Below are positions 15,248 through 22,250 of a stretch of DNA of 64,000 nt, piece by piece. The position numbers and the translations under genes were made by a program. This DNA comes from a virus: IMG/VR virus record IMGVR_UViG_3300025435_000018, positions 1 through 64,000 of that record. One strand, 5' to 3'. Under the pieces are notes generated by a model. That model was not told the DNA's origin and made no database searches. It was given only the letters and a program-made list of their open reading frames with translations. Position 1 is the stretch's first letter. Each line of letters starts with the position of its first letter.

Positions 15248-15360
15248 GCCAACTCCATGATGTGATATTGTGAGTAGGGATAGTTGTCCTGTAGCCATTC
15301 CAACAGTCCAGGTTCCCAAGGCAGTTGAATATTGCCCATGCGATTAGTAATACACTTCAT
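15244..15360 (-). CDS. very small hypothetical protein (38 aa)
   Basis: Found by reading the gap: ATG at 15360 opens MKCITNRMGNIQLPWEPG, then LLEWLQDNYPYSQYHIMELA, and a TGA. Both ends overlap neighbours by four bases (ATGA), which fits the local gene-packing rule exactly and is the main support. No family recognised. Confidence 0.6.
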   Translation of the reverse strand: MKCITNRMGNIQLPWEPGLLEWLQDNYPYSQYHIMELA

Positions 15361-15722
15361 TGTACCAATGCCTTTACAGTTTCATAACGTTTAATAGCTT
15401 CTTCTACCGCGGCCCAAGCATCTTGCACAGCTGGAATCTCAGAATGAGTTCCTCGTGCTCGATATCCAGGACGAATCTTTATGCTGGGTGGATCTGCATC
15501 AACCCAATGCTCTGGATCTGCATCTGTCCAGTAGTAGACTATGGCACTATCTCGCATATCACTGTAGTCATACCAACCATCGGACTTGCGATCATACCAC
15601 ATATAGCCATTGGCGTGATCGTAGTCACTCATGCCGCCCATGCCAAATCCACGATAGCTGAGATAGTAGCCACTCTTAGCCGGTGACTGTTCTTCTGTAC
15701 GATACCAAATACTAGTTCTCAT
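15357..15722 (-). CDS. Tyr/Asp-rich hypothetical protein (121 aa)
   Basis: Unrecognised. The chain is rich in Tyr, Trp, Asp and Gly (SYRGFGMGGMSDYDHANGYM, then WYDYSDMRDSAIVYYWTDAD) and ends in a helix (PAVQDAWAAVEEAIKRYETV). I start it at MRTSIWYRTE (15722), giving an 11-base overlap with the upstream gene. A longer opening in the same frame would run through that gene. Confidence 0.7.
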   Translation of the reverse strand: MRTSIWYRTEEQSPAKSGYYLSYRGFGMGGMSDYDHANGYMWYDRKSDGWYDYSDMRDSAIVYYWTDADPEHWVDADPPSIKIRPGYRARGTHSEIPAVQDAWAAVEEAIKRYETVKALVQ

Positions 15723-15963
15723 CTGCCAACACCTCAAAAAGTTCTGCATACTCCACGTGGGGTTCCATGTGAAACCCTTTGCCCCAAACTGCCCAGAAAC
15801 GCTGCTTGTAAATCTTACGCAACCAAACACGCTTGCCGCTGATTGTCTTTACTGGCCAAAATGCAAACACTTCGCGCCAAGGATAGCAGTCTGCGCCATT
15901 GTATATTCGTTGTGTTATTTCCATACCGCCGGGCGCCAATTTGCCTGCTCCACTGTAACTCAC
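15712..15963 (-). CDS. Trp-rich hypothetical protein (83 aa)
   Basis: Unrecognised. Conserved-looking core WREVFAFWPVKTISGKRVWL followed by KIYKQRFWAVWGKGFHMEP and a short acidic end. The GTG at 15963 overlaps the TGA of the upstream F-x-L-R-W gene (GTGA), and the upstream codons AGG TGG form its ribosome binding site. An internal ATG at MEITQR is an alternative start. Confidence 0.65.
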   Translation of the reverse strand: MSYSGAGKLAPGGMEITQRIYNGADCYPWREVFAFWPVKTISGKRVWLRKIYKQRFWAVWGKGFHMEPHVEYAELFEVLADEN

Positions 15964-16190
15964 GACCACCTCAATACAAATTCAGTCAGCGTTGCCTCAT
16001 CCTTGATCACCACTGTCATGCCCTGTGTCACAGAATCTCGCGCTTGACACCAAGCTGCCAACTCATCTGAGTGCTGGGCCCAATAACGATAATCAGTCAG
16101 CACAATCAAGTGTACACCATCATCCACCAGCTCGCGTGGTGCAATGATGAATCGATTCTGCTTCCATTCAGCGAATACGTCATCACTCAT
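15960..16190 (-). CDS. small F-x-L-R-W family protein (76 aa)
   Basis: Ends EATLTEFVLRWS, the clear form of the family motif, encoded ...TTG AGG TGG. These codons sit 4-10 bases ahead of the next start. The body contains LTDYRYWAQHSDELAAWCQ, so a W-x-x-x-x-x-W-C helix precedes the motif as in several paralogues. Function unknown. Confidence 0.7.
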   Translation of the reverse strand: MSDDVFAEWKQNRFIIAPRELVDDGVHLIVLTDYRYWAQHSDELAAWCQARDSVTQGMTVVIKDEATLTEFVLRWS

Positions 16191-16548
16191 CTGCGTAGTC
16201 TCGGTTTAATACTGAAAGAATGATCTGTTGTTCCATAGTATGCACAAACTGTTCTGCTTGCGCTCTAGTTTCAAACGCAACACCACTAAGTGGCAATATG
16301 TGATCAAGAAATAATCTTGCCGGAGAATACCGGTGTTCTTCTACCAGTATTCGTTCAATAATCATCACACCATGATTTATACCAGTGAATGCTACTTGCC
16401 GTGAATTGGTATCCCAAGCAGCGGCCCACATTTTATCCAATGCCTTTGAATCAGGTTTGCCAACAGTGCCATGTCCTTCCCAGGATACACTCCATTGAAA
16501 CTCACGGTAGTCGATGTCACGGATTTTGAAAAGGTCACTGACTATCAT
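16183..16548 (-). CDS. hypothetical protein (121 aa)
   Basis: Unrecognised, apparently a mixed alpha/beta domain (ALDKMWAAAWDTNSRQVAFTG, then INHGVMIIERILVEEHRYSP). It overlaps both neighbours by a few bases (ATGA at 16545-16548). No membrane segment or motif is visible. Confidence 0.65.
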   Translation of the reverse strand: MIVSDLFKIRDIDYREFQWSVSWEGHGTVGKPDSKALDKMWAAAWDTNSRQVAFTGINHGVMIIERILVEEHRYSPARLFLDHILPLSGVAFETRAQAEQFVHTMEQQIILSVLNRDYADE

Positions 16549-16772
16549 AGATACTTCAATCTAAACAGAGTTTCCATTGCATCATTGTAGAAGTCAAGGT
16601 AGATGATTTCTTGTGAGCCATGTTGGTGCAAATATGTCTTGTGATAGCGTGTTGTGAATCCTAGTTCACGCTTCATGGTTTCACGTATCATAAACACACT
16701 GGGCTTCCAGTGATATTCTTCATAAATCTTGACGCGGATCTTCGCCCATTCTCTAGCGGTTAGTGTAATCAT
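16545..16772 (-). CDS. small F-x-L-K family protein (75 aa)
   Basis: The end DAMETLFRLKYL is a variant of the family signature with Tyr in place of Trp. The N-terminal half (LTAREWAKIRVKIYEEYHWK) is helical and aromatic. It overlaps the KAS gene's 3' end by 20 bases, placing it at the tail of the lipid operon. Confidence 0.7.
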   Translation of the reverse strand: MITLTAREWAKIRVKIYEEYHWKPSVFMIRETMKRELGFTTRYHKTYLHQHGSQEIIYLDFYNDAMETLFRLKYL

Positions 16773-17922
16773 ATGCTACCATCTTTGACAAAGCCAAAAC
16801 AACATTAGTTCCGCCAAATGCAAAACTGTTGTTTAGACAAACTTGTTGTTTACAATCAATTACAGTAGTTGGCAAGTTAATGCCCTCCGGGATCGCTGGA
16901 TCCGGGTTGTTTAGATTCCAATTTGGAATGATTCGATCTTGCTCAAGTGTTGCCAAACAGGCAATCAATTCCATTGCGCCTGAACAGCCCAGCAGGTGTC
17001 CGTGTAGGGCCTTTGTTGAGCTGATGGGAACACCCTTTGGTAAAATTTTATCTATGCTGTGCAACTCTACTAGATCTCCAATGGGAGTACCTGTGCCATG
17101 TGCGTTCACATAGGTAACACCAGCAGGATCTATGCCTTTCAATGCCTGTGTGATTGCTGCTATTTGTCCTGCTTCACTGGGCTTGGTTAACGTCTCGCTA
17201 CCACAGCTGATGCCATATCCACAAATTTCTGCGTAGATTTTTGCACCACGTGCCACAGCGCGATCCATGCTTTCTAAGATGTAGATCACGCTGCCTTCAC
17301 CTAGGATAATACCGTCACGGTCAGCACCAAATGGTCTTGAGTCTGTGCCCAAGGCTCGCATGGCACGCCATTGTTCGATCAGTAGGGGACTTAGACAAAA
17401 CTCACTGCCGCCTGCCGCCATTACATCAACTTCGCCTGACCGAATAGCTCGGTATGCTTCGCCAATGCTGACACTGCTACTGGCGCAGGCTGCGCTGTGT
17501 GTAAACACAGGACCTGTGATGTTGTCTCGTGTTGCAACAAAGCTGGCGCCACCACTGCTCATTGAGCTGACTAGACTGTTAGGACGAACACGCCCACGTT
17601 CGTTAAATTCTGTAATGGCCCGGTTGACCTCGTATGCTGCACCGGCACCTGTACCAAGATAAAAACCATCTACATCTGTGCCAGCATCTGTTTTGGCCTG
17701 TTGGTACGCAATCCAGGCAGCACGTCCAAAGCGATCTGTTGCTGCCATGTCATAACGGTCAAACTGTGCGTCAATGTCTAAGGTGACCTTGGCAACACGA
17801 GCCTTGACATTGTCACCATACTGGATGCCGCTGTGACCAGCGTACATGGCAGCGACAATCTCTTGGTAACTGTTGCCCAAGGGACTGACTGCTCCAACTC
17901 CAGTAATGACCACACGATTCAT
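16753..17922 (-). CDS. beta-ketoacyl-ACP synthase (KAS I/II, FabF/FabB type)
   Basis: Condensing enzyme of fatty-acid elongation, joining malonyl-ACP to acyl-ACP. The Cys-His-His triad is intact: Cys146 in THSAACASSSVS, His275 in VNAHGTGTPIGD, and Lys304/His309 in STKALHGHLLG. The FGGTN glycine loop lies near residue 370. At 389 residues it is slightly shorter than FabF (about 410). The start MNRVVITGVG at 17922 overlaps the desaturase stop by ATGA; an earlier in-frame start would lie inside the desaturase gene. It is the last gene of ACP-desaturase-KAS, so it probably acts on acyl chains held by the phage ACP. Confidence 0.92.
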   Translation of the reverse strand: MNRVVITGVGAVSPLGNSYQEIVAAMYAGHSGIQYGDNVKARVAKVTLDIDAQFDRYDMAATDRFGRAAWIAYQQAKTDAGTDVDGFYLGTGAGAAYEVNRAITEFNERGRVRPNSLVSSMSSGGASFVATRDNITGPVFTHSAACASSSVSIGEAYRAIRSGEVDVMAAGGSEFCLSPLLIEQWRAMRALGTDSRPFGADRDGIILGEGSVIYILESMDRAVARGAKIYAEICGYGISCGSETLTKPSEAGQIAAITQALKGIDPAGVTYVNAHGTGTPIGDLVELHSIDKILPKGVPISSTKALHGHLLGCSGAMELIACLATLEQDRIIPNWNLNNPDPAIPEGINLPTTVIDCKQQVCLNNSFAFGGTNVVLALSKMVAYDYTNR

Positions 17923-18674
17923 TTTGCGATAGCCTTTATAAACTGCGCCGCATAATCCACTTCCCACCAACGTTCGCGTTGATTCCACTGTTGCGGATTA
18001 GCATGATGATTGTTGTGCCATTCGCCAATGACAACTGCCACGTAACTGTTACTGCTGTCATCACGTGTCTCATGATTACGATATGTAGTCACGCCCTGTG
18101 TATGACATACAGTATTGACAAAGCCCATGGCCAACAATGCACCCACAGTACCAATATTATAACACCAAACGAGATTTGTGTCAATTGTGTACAAAACTAG
18201 TGTAAACAAAATAATTACCAGCGTGTAGTAATCGTGTGTGAACTTGATCCAAGGGTCACGTAGTTCTTTGAACACGTTCCACATGGTAAGGTGTTCAAGT
18301 CGCCAGTTAAAGAATATGATGTTGAAAAAGCCTAGATATTTTTGAGCATGTGGATCTAGTTCAGTGTCTGTGTGTACATGGTGTGCTCGGTGTATTACAC
18401 TATATCCGGCTGGTGATCCAAAGCAGACTAGACAACTGGACAAGCAGAGAAACGCATGCCAGAACCTGTTGACTTGATAACTGCGATGTGCAAAATATCT
18501 GTGCAGGCCTGCATGATGTCCAATAAACAGTAAGAAACTGTAAAAGCCCAGAATGTAAAGTGCATAGTACCATTGCCAGTGCAGTGCCAACGCAGGCACA
18601 CTGATCAAAGTGACTAGCAACTGTGTGACCATGACCTGTTTGGTATGTCTGGGATCCGCTTGGAAGATCATCAT
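17919..18674 (-). CDS. acyl-CoA/acyl-lipid delta-9-type fatty-acid desaturase
   Basis: A membrane-bound di-iron desaturase. The three histidine boxes are complete: HRYFAH (residues 58-63), HRAHH (95-99) and HNNHH (220-224, preceded by GEW). Four hydrophobic stretches fit the usual hairpins (about 17-35, 37-52, 72-90, 150-185). It would introduce a cis double bond in fatty acyl chains and so fluidise host membrane lipid. At 251 residues it is compact (bacterial DesC types are about 300). It is coupled by ATGA to both the ACP gene upstream and KAS downstream. Confidence 0.92.
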   Translation of the reverse strand: MMIFQADPRHTKQVMVTQLLVTLISVPALALHWQWYYALYILGFYSFLLFIGHHAGLHRYFAHRSYQVNRFWHAFLCLSSCLVCFGSPAGYSVIHRAHHVHTDTELDPHAQKYLGFFNIIFFNWRLEHLTMWNVFKELRDPWIKFTHDYYTLVIILFTLVLYTIDTNLVWCYNIGTVGALLAMGFVNTVCHTQGVTTYRNHETRDDSSNSYVAVVIGEWHNNHHANPQQWNQRERWWEVDYAAQFIKAIAK

Positions 18675-18934
18675 TTTTTGCTGTTCACTGCCTGTGTAAG
18701 GCTATCAATGATTTCTGCTAGGTTAGCAGGTTGGCTCATGTCATTGTTGTTTACCTTGATGCCAAGTTCGTCTTCAACATCAAAGATCAACTCAATCACC
18801 GCCATTGAATCAACCTTGGGATTAAGGTCCTTGAGTTCGGCCAAGGGTGCGTCTTCTGCAAACGTGTCCAAGTCCAATTGGTATTTTTCTCTGCTGACTT
18901 TTAACAGTACAGCCTTAACTTGATCTCTTGTCAT
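18671..18934 (-). CDS. acyl carrier protein
   Basis: An 87-residue acidic four-helix protein. Ser43 lies in the VDSMAVIELIFDVEDELGI segment, the canonical DS[LM] site for 4'-phosphopantetheine attachment by a host transferase. The helix II pattern is that of fatty-acid or secondary-metabolite ACPs. The first helix (REKYQLDLDTFAEDAPLAEL) matches distant ACPs better than host AcpP, so it may have specialised partners. It is first in the cassette, with its AGGAAAACACATG-type leader. It would present acyl groups to the adjacent desaturase and KAS. Confidence 0.9.
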   Translation of the reverse strand: MTRDQVKAVLLKVSREKYQLDLDTFAEDAPLAELKDLNPKVDSMAVIELIFDVEDELGIKVNNNDMSQPANLAEIIDSLTQAVNSKK

Positions 18935-18943
18935 GTGTTTTCC

Positions 18944-19207
18944 TTAGTTAAAATTAACATGTCCACTCCATTTGAGTTGATGAAAGGTATAGTCTTGTTC
19001 TTTAAGCTCACCACGCACCACGCATTTATAGCCATAAGTGTTCATGTCAGGCACAATGTTGTACACTGGTTCTCGTACACAATGTGCCATGCACCATTGG
19101 CCATAATCTGTGCATTGCCACTCCCACAAGGGTTGGGCAGCATACAGCTCGGGGTCTTCGACATCCGCCATGCTAAACTTATACAGCGTGGTGGTTATTG
19201 TAGCCAT
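18944..19207 (-). CDS. small Q-L-K-W family protein (87 aa)
   Basis: The C-terminal TFHQLKWSGHVNFN keeps the Leu-Lys-Trp of the family motif. It contains a Cys/Trp-rich centre (LWEWQCTDYGQWCMAHCV). Its ATG lies inside the AAATGG that encodes Lys-Trp at the end of the preceding member, a direct reading-frame overlap. Function unknown; it is the gene immediately before the ACP. Confidence 0.7.
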   Translation of the reverse strand: MATITTTLYKFSMADVEDPELYAAQPLWEWQCTDYGQWCMAHCVREPVYNIVPDMNTYGYKCVVRGELKEQDYTFHQLKWSGHVNFN

Positions 19208-19374
19208 TTAAGTGCGAAATGTGTTGCGTCTTGGGCATTGTTAAATTTGAATGTATAGACAGGGTCATTGCCCATCATGCCAAGATCCAAATTCCACGTT
19301 GCGCCAATATTTTCGTTTGCCCACTCGCCAGCAGCCAGTGCAAGGTCGACACCCCGGATAGTTACAGAACTCAT
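19195..19374 (-). CDS. small F-x-L-K-W family protein (59 aa)
   Basis: Ends NAQDATHFALKWLQ, a clear family copy with the usual preceding strand VYTFKFN. The ATG at 19374 sits 6 bases from the -10 box (leaderless geometry). An in-frame ATG at 19392 would lie upstream of the -10. Two-strand plus helix architecture is likely. Function unknown. Confidence 0.7.
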   Translation of the reverse strand: MSSVTIRGVDLALAAGEWANENIGATWNLDLGMMGNDPVYTFKFNNAQDATHFALKWLQ

Positions 19375-19380
19375 GTCACT

Positions 19381-19409
19381 ATTATAACACATATTTGATT
19401 ATTTGTCAA
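19381..19409 (-). promoter_or_regulatory. sigma-70 promoter, near-consensus
   Basis: TTGACA (19404-19409), 17 bases, TATAAT (19381-19386); both hexamers are perfect. It probably drives the small gene and the ACP-desaturase-KAS cassette behind it. Confidence 0.85.
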
Positions 19410-19777
19410 ATGTTCTTATTTTTGAGTGTGTTCCAAACCCGCATCTTTTCCCTACATTCGGCTTCCAATTTTTTGTATTGTTCACTTAGGGCACGTAGTT
19501 CATCAAACTGGCCTTCCAACTCGGGATTTGGAACCAGTAGGCCAAGTCGGTCTTGGATCAACTTGAGTGTGGCAGAGAGGCTAACACCGTTTATGGTAAT
19601 GTCAGCATTGTCACCTTTGAGGTCCACACGACCACTTTGATTCACAGACATTGCGTTGGGCATAGTGGCACTGGTAGTCCACGTTGGTGCAAAGGTGGTT
19701 GCCGATGTAGTGGCAGGTGTAATGGTAATGTTACCGTAGGGGCTTGAGTAAGTAGATGGATTTATATAGTAGCTCAT
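19406..19777 (-). CDS. conserved phage protein with C-terminal coiled coil (123 aa)
   Basis: The first third is Thr/Ser/Ala/Pro-rich and unstructured. A conserved DITINGVSLSATLKLIQDRL segment follows, then a coiled coil (QFDELRALSEQYKKLEAE) ending in MRVWNTLKN. I have seen this layout in conserved hypothetical proteins of T4-like phages but know no function. The start follows a -10 box by 7 bases, so the message has almost no leader. Confidence 0.7.
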   Translation of the reverse strand: MSYYINPSTYSSPYGNITITPATTSATTFAPTWTTSATMPNAMSVNQSGRVDLKGDNADITINGVSLSATLKLIQDRLGLLVPNPELEGQFDELRALSEQYKKLEAECREKMRVWNTLKNKNI

Positions 19778-19784
19778 AGCACAT

Positions 19785-19812
19785 AGTATAACAAAGTACT
19801 AGACTTTGTCAA
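19785..19812 (-). promoter_or_regulatory. sigma-70 promoter
   Basis: TTGACA (19807-19812), 16 bases, TATACT (19785-19790), directly upstream of the gene starting at 19777. Confidence 0.65.
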
Positions 19813-19827
19813 CTATTTTGAGCCGTG

Positions 19828-19850
19828 AAAAAGCCCACTTAGTGGGCTTT
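19828..19850 (-). terminator. intrinsic terminator
   Basis: AAAAGCCCACT pairs with AGTGGGCTTTT around a one-base centre. T-runs occur on both strands. It lies just past the stop of the small gene at 19854. Confidence 0.75.
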
Positions 19851-19853
19851 TGT

Positions 19854-20009
19854 TTACTTGCCTGCTGCCTTTGGCTTTGGTGCTACAGGAGCTTTGGTCT
19901 TCTGTGCTGTTGCAGGTGCTGCAACATAGACCTTGGTCTTTGGTGCTGTTACCGGACTTGCCACTTCTGTGTTGGCTTTTGGTTTTGGTAGTGTTGCTGG
20001 TTGTGTCAT
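19854..20009 (-). CDS. Ala/Pro/Lys-rich small protein (51 aa)
   Basis: Found by reading the gap: MTQPATLPKPKANTEV followed by repeats of (V)APKTK, (A)PATAQKTK and APKPKAAGK. It is low-complexity, basic and likely disordered; it could bind nucleic acid or act as an extended linker. It lies 3 bases after the next Ala/Thr/Val-rich gene and before a strong terminator, so the two probably form one unit. Confidence 0.6.
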   Translation of the reverse strand: MTQPATLPKPKANTEVASPVTAPKTKVYVAAPATAQKTKAPVAPKPKAAGK

Positions 20010-20011
20010 GA

Positions 20012-20254
20012 TTATTTTCCTAATGAAGTTGCTACTGTACGGTCAAATCCTGCTGCTGTTGCAGGAACCACTGTGACTGCTGGGCGTGGTGCTTGTACGA
20101 TTGCTGCCACTGTTGAAACTGCTGCCTTAGTGAGTACTGCTGTTGCTACTGCTGTGGTTTCTACTGTACCTTGCCCGCGAGTTACCGAGGTCAATGTCAC
20201 TGCCGGTGCAGCTACAACAACCTTGTTCTTTTGTGATACTTCTCTATCTGCCAT
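20012..20254 (-). CDS. Ala/Thr/Val-rich low-complexity protein (80 aa)
   Basis: Composition is dominated by Ala, Val and Thr (TTAVATAVLTKAAVSTVAAI), with a basic N-terminus and no clear fold. AAAGGATATCCC precedes the ATG as ribosome binding site, and a late box lies upstream at 20279-20286. It is paired with the Pro/Lys-rich gene downstream. Function unknown. Confidence 0.6.
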   Translation of the reverse strand: MADREVSQKNKVVVAAPAVTLTSVTRGQGTVETTAVATAVLTKAAVSTVAAIVQAPRPAVTVVPATAAGFDRTVATSLGK

Positions 20255-20278
20255 GGGATATCCTTTGATGTTATTTTA

Positions 20279-20286
20279 TATTTATT
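20279..20286 (-). promoter_or_regulatory. late promoter box AATAAATA
   Basis: AATAAATATA reads on the minus strand 25 bases before the ATG at 20254. It follows directly after the terminator at 20301-20320. Confidence 0.5.
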
Positions 20287-20300
20287 GTAAACTCAAAGAA

Positions 20301-20320
20301 AAACCCGCCGAAGCGGGTTT
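20301..20320 (-). terminator. intrinsic terminator (AACCCGC-TTCG-type)
   Basis: AAACCCGC / GCGGGTTT with a CTTCGG-type tetraloop and a U-run on the minus strand. The same hairpin recurs at 32961, 50957 and 51408. It ends the transcript of the gene at 20341-20607. Confidence 0.85.
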
Positions 20321-20340
20321 TGGATTAACTGTGCAGTTAA

Positions 20341-20607
20341 TTAAACAAGGCCCAATGCCATTGCTTTGTAACCAGCTGCAACGATCTTGCGGCTTGCTTT
20401 ACCATGACGGTATTCAGTAACTGTAACACCGTTACCTGCTACACGCTTGTTGGCGTAGATTGCAAAACCTTCTTGACGGATACGGCTTGCTTCTGCGCTC
20501 AAGTTGCCAATGCCAAAACGCTTTTTGGCTTCTGCGGGAGTCAATGTTTCGCCATTCAAGACCAATGCTTTGAATGCTTTACCAGTTTTTGTTTCCATGT
20601 TAATCAT
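20341..20607 (-). CDS. helix-turn-helix-like phage protein (88 aa)
   Basis: LTPAEAKKRFGIGNLSAEASRIRQEGFAIY is written as a winged-helix pattern: helix, turn at GIGN, recognition helix, then a beta wing (VTVTEYRHGKASRK). I have split it here only for description. The protein is basic and small, suited to DNA binding. Similar proteins occur in T4-like phages without assigned roles. AGGAAC 8 bases before the ATG at 20607 supports this start. A weak promoter (TTGCAT-17-TACAAT) lies upstream near 20660-20690. Confidence 0.7.
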   Translation of the reverse strand: MINMETKTGKAFKALVLNGETLTPAEAKKRFGIGNLSAEASRIRQEGFAIYANKRVAGNGVTVTEYRHGKASRKIVAAGYKAMALGLV

Positions 20608-20695
20608 TTTAAAGTTCCTATAAAGTATGTGCCGCTAATGTTGTGCAGCTAATATCTATTGTAATGTGTTTGTTACACAAATGCAAGAGTCAATT

Positions 20696-21223
20696 TTACC
20701 AATCTTGTTCATTGTAGGGCAAGACGTTCCAACCTAAGGCAAGTAGGTCAGCTTCAATTTCCTCTGTGACCGCACCTTCTGGTACATAGTGTGTTTTGTC
20801 GTAGAGATAGAGTTCCTGTTGCTCCTTGGTCATAGCGTAAAACTCTTCATCTGTCACGTCACCACGAATACCACTACAGTACCAATCCAAGTAGTCGCCT
20901 GATCCCAGCATGTCGGCTACAATTCCGCCAGCATAGCGCCAGCTGCAATGCCATAATTTGTCTGTGAGAATCTGCATGACGTCACGCTTTTGGAAGTCGT
21001 TGTTGCAGAGTGCCGCATAAAGATTTTGGGCATAAGACTTGCTACCACGTGCCTTGTTTAAAATCCATTCTGTTGTACGTAGATCGTACTCAAGATTGTT
21101 CGCTTGCCAAGTAGGATCTGCTTCATAGTCTAATTGCTGCTCTGCGGATGATTTAAACAGGTCTTCGTATGCCTTAGGTAATTTGGCTTTGTGCCGTTCA
21201 CGGTCCGGACTAGTGCTGATCAT
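20696..21223 (-). CDS. conserved phage hypothetical protein (175 aa)
   Basis: Resembles a conserved T4-like protein with the central signature WHCSWRYAGGIVADM-x-GSGDYLDWYCSGI. An N-terminal acidic/helical region (LPKAYEDLFKSSAEQQLDYE) precedes it. The role is unknown; length and motif make it a real gene. It is coupled to the upstream gene by ATGA. Confidence 0.8.
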   Translation of the reverse strand: MISTSPDRERHKAKLPKAYEDLFKSSAEQQLDYEADPTWQANNLEYDLRTTEWILNKARGSKSYAQNLYAALCNNDFQKRDVMQILTDKLWHCSWRYAGGIVADMLGSGDYLDWYCSGIRGDVTDEEFYAMTKEQQELYLYDKTHYVPEGAVTEEIEADLLALGWNVLPYNEQDW

Positions 21224-21594
21224 TCAATCACCTGTGTCCGTTTGGCAATGCTATCACTGTACAACTTGGTACCACGATCACGAATCAGCTCTGCTGCTGC
21301 CTGTGGATCATCTTCAAACAGGCGTTCAAGAGTAGACTTATCAATGTCATCCACAGTTTGGATACTGTAGATCTCATAGTGACGCTGTGTGTTGGCACGG
21401 GCACGTAGAGTCATTGATTGAATGATGTTACTGATTCTGCGCCACGGTTCATTGCCATGATTTGCTTCAGGTTCTTTGAGTATGTCAAACAACATCTCCT
21501 GATCTCTCAGTTCACCCGCGGCAAGATCTTGAGTGACATCAACTACTGCCTCAAGACCTGTCATATCCCAACTGATGATAAATGTATTGGTCAT
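21220..21594 (-). CDS. hypothetical protein (124 aa)
   Basis: Unrecognised. N-terminal strand TFIISWDMTGLEAVVDV followed by helices (DQEMLFDILKEPEANHGNEP). No catalytic motif is evident. It overlaps both neighbours by four bases. The N-terminal pattern suggests a small cytoplasmic binding domain. Confidence 0.7.
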   Translation of the reverse strand: MTNTFIISWDMTGLEAVVDVTQDLAAGELRDQEMLFDILKEPEANHGNEPWRRISNIIQSMTLRARANTQRHYEIYSIQTVDDIDKSTLERLFEDDPQAAAELIRDRGTKLYSDSIAKRTQVIE

Positions 21595-21785
21595 GCCTTT
21601 TTAGTCAGTGTGATTTGGTGTGTGACATCGTCAACGTTCCAGATCAGTTCGTCACCAAAGTCCCATCCCATTTGATTGATCACTTCTTCGGGCAACTGCA
21701 TGATGAGTTCGCCCGGATGTTCTGGGTCATCTTCTAGTTGTACTTCCCAACGTGTGTCACTGATTTTTTTAACTTTGTCCTGCAT
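21591..21785 (-). CDS. AbrB/MazE-like small protein (64 aa)
   Basis: The segment LIMQLPEEVINQMGWDFGDEL followed by IWNVDDVTHQITLTKK has the swapped-hairpin AbrB layout (P-x-x-V...L-x-W-x-x-GD-x-L). Such domains bind DNA as antitoxins or transition regulators. No toxin gene is recognisable next to it, so a regulatory or purely structural role is open. The start overlaps the upstream gene by 17 bases. Confidence 0.65.
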   Translation of the reverse strand: MQDKVKKISDTRWEVQLEDDPEHPGELIMQLPEEVINQMGWDFGDELIWNVDDVTHQITLTKKA

Positions 21786-22080
21786 CTAGTACCTTGATAT
21801 GTGTTACATTCTCAACTCTAAAACTTCTCCACTCTCCGCGGTCCAAGCACCAGGCGCTGAGTGTTTTGTAGTTGATGGCTTTGGTAGTATGATTTTCGTT
21901 AACTGCCTTTGGAGGCAAGTAACTGTCAACCAGTGTGCAGGGCATGGTGCGTACTGTGCCATCCACTTTGGTAAATGTTACTTCAACTTGGTATCGGCCC
22001 AGCAAGTGGAAAATTTCATGCCAACGAGTCTCGAGATCAAAGTCTGGGTTGTCGTTGTTGTATTCAAATTCTAAACTCAT
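21769..22080 (-). CDS. small beta-rich protein (103 aa)
   Basis: Contains LLGRYQVEVTFTKVDGTVRT and then MPCTLVDSYLPPK, with a C-terminal WCLDRGEWRSFRVENV. This resembles the phage family of WYL/SH3-like proteins that end in a W-RSFR-x-x-x-I segment. No enzyme motif. It is coupled by ATGA to the membrane-protein gene upstream. Confidence 0.65.
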   Translation of the reverse strand: MSLEFEYNNDNPDFDLETRWHEIFHLLGRYQVEVTFTKVDGTVRTMPCTLVDSYLPPKAVNENHTTKAINYKTLSAWCLDRGEWRSFRVENVTHIKVLDAGQS

Positions 22081-22250
22081 CGTACAGCCCTTGCATCAAC
22101 TGCAATAAATGCACCTAACAAGACCATTGCAACACCAATAACAACATTACCGTTGGTGATGTCAACGACACCACCAAAAATGTTCAGTGCCGCAATGGTG
22201 TAGCCAATTGGACGACGATATGCGCTTAACCAATTAAAAAATCTATTCAT
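22077..22250 (-). CDS. two-helix membrane protein (57 aa)
   Basis: Found in a gap: MNRFFNWLSAYRRPIGY, then two hydrophobic segments (TIAALNIFGGVVDI and VVIGVAMVLLGAFIAV) and a short basic end. It ends in ATGA shared with the next start, and it overlaps the methyltransferase gene by four bases on the other side. It is probably an inner-membrane peptide. Confidence 0.7.
   Translation of the reverse strand: MNRFFNWLSAYRRPIGYTIAALNIFGGVVDITNGNVVIGVAMVLLGAFIAVDARAVR

Noticed and set aside
21591-21785. Antitoxin of a toxin-antitoxin pair
   Set aside because: The AbrB-like pattern is present, but neither neighbour resembles a known toxin such as MazF, PemK or VapC.
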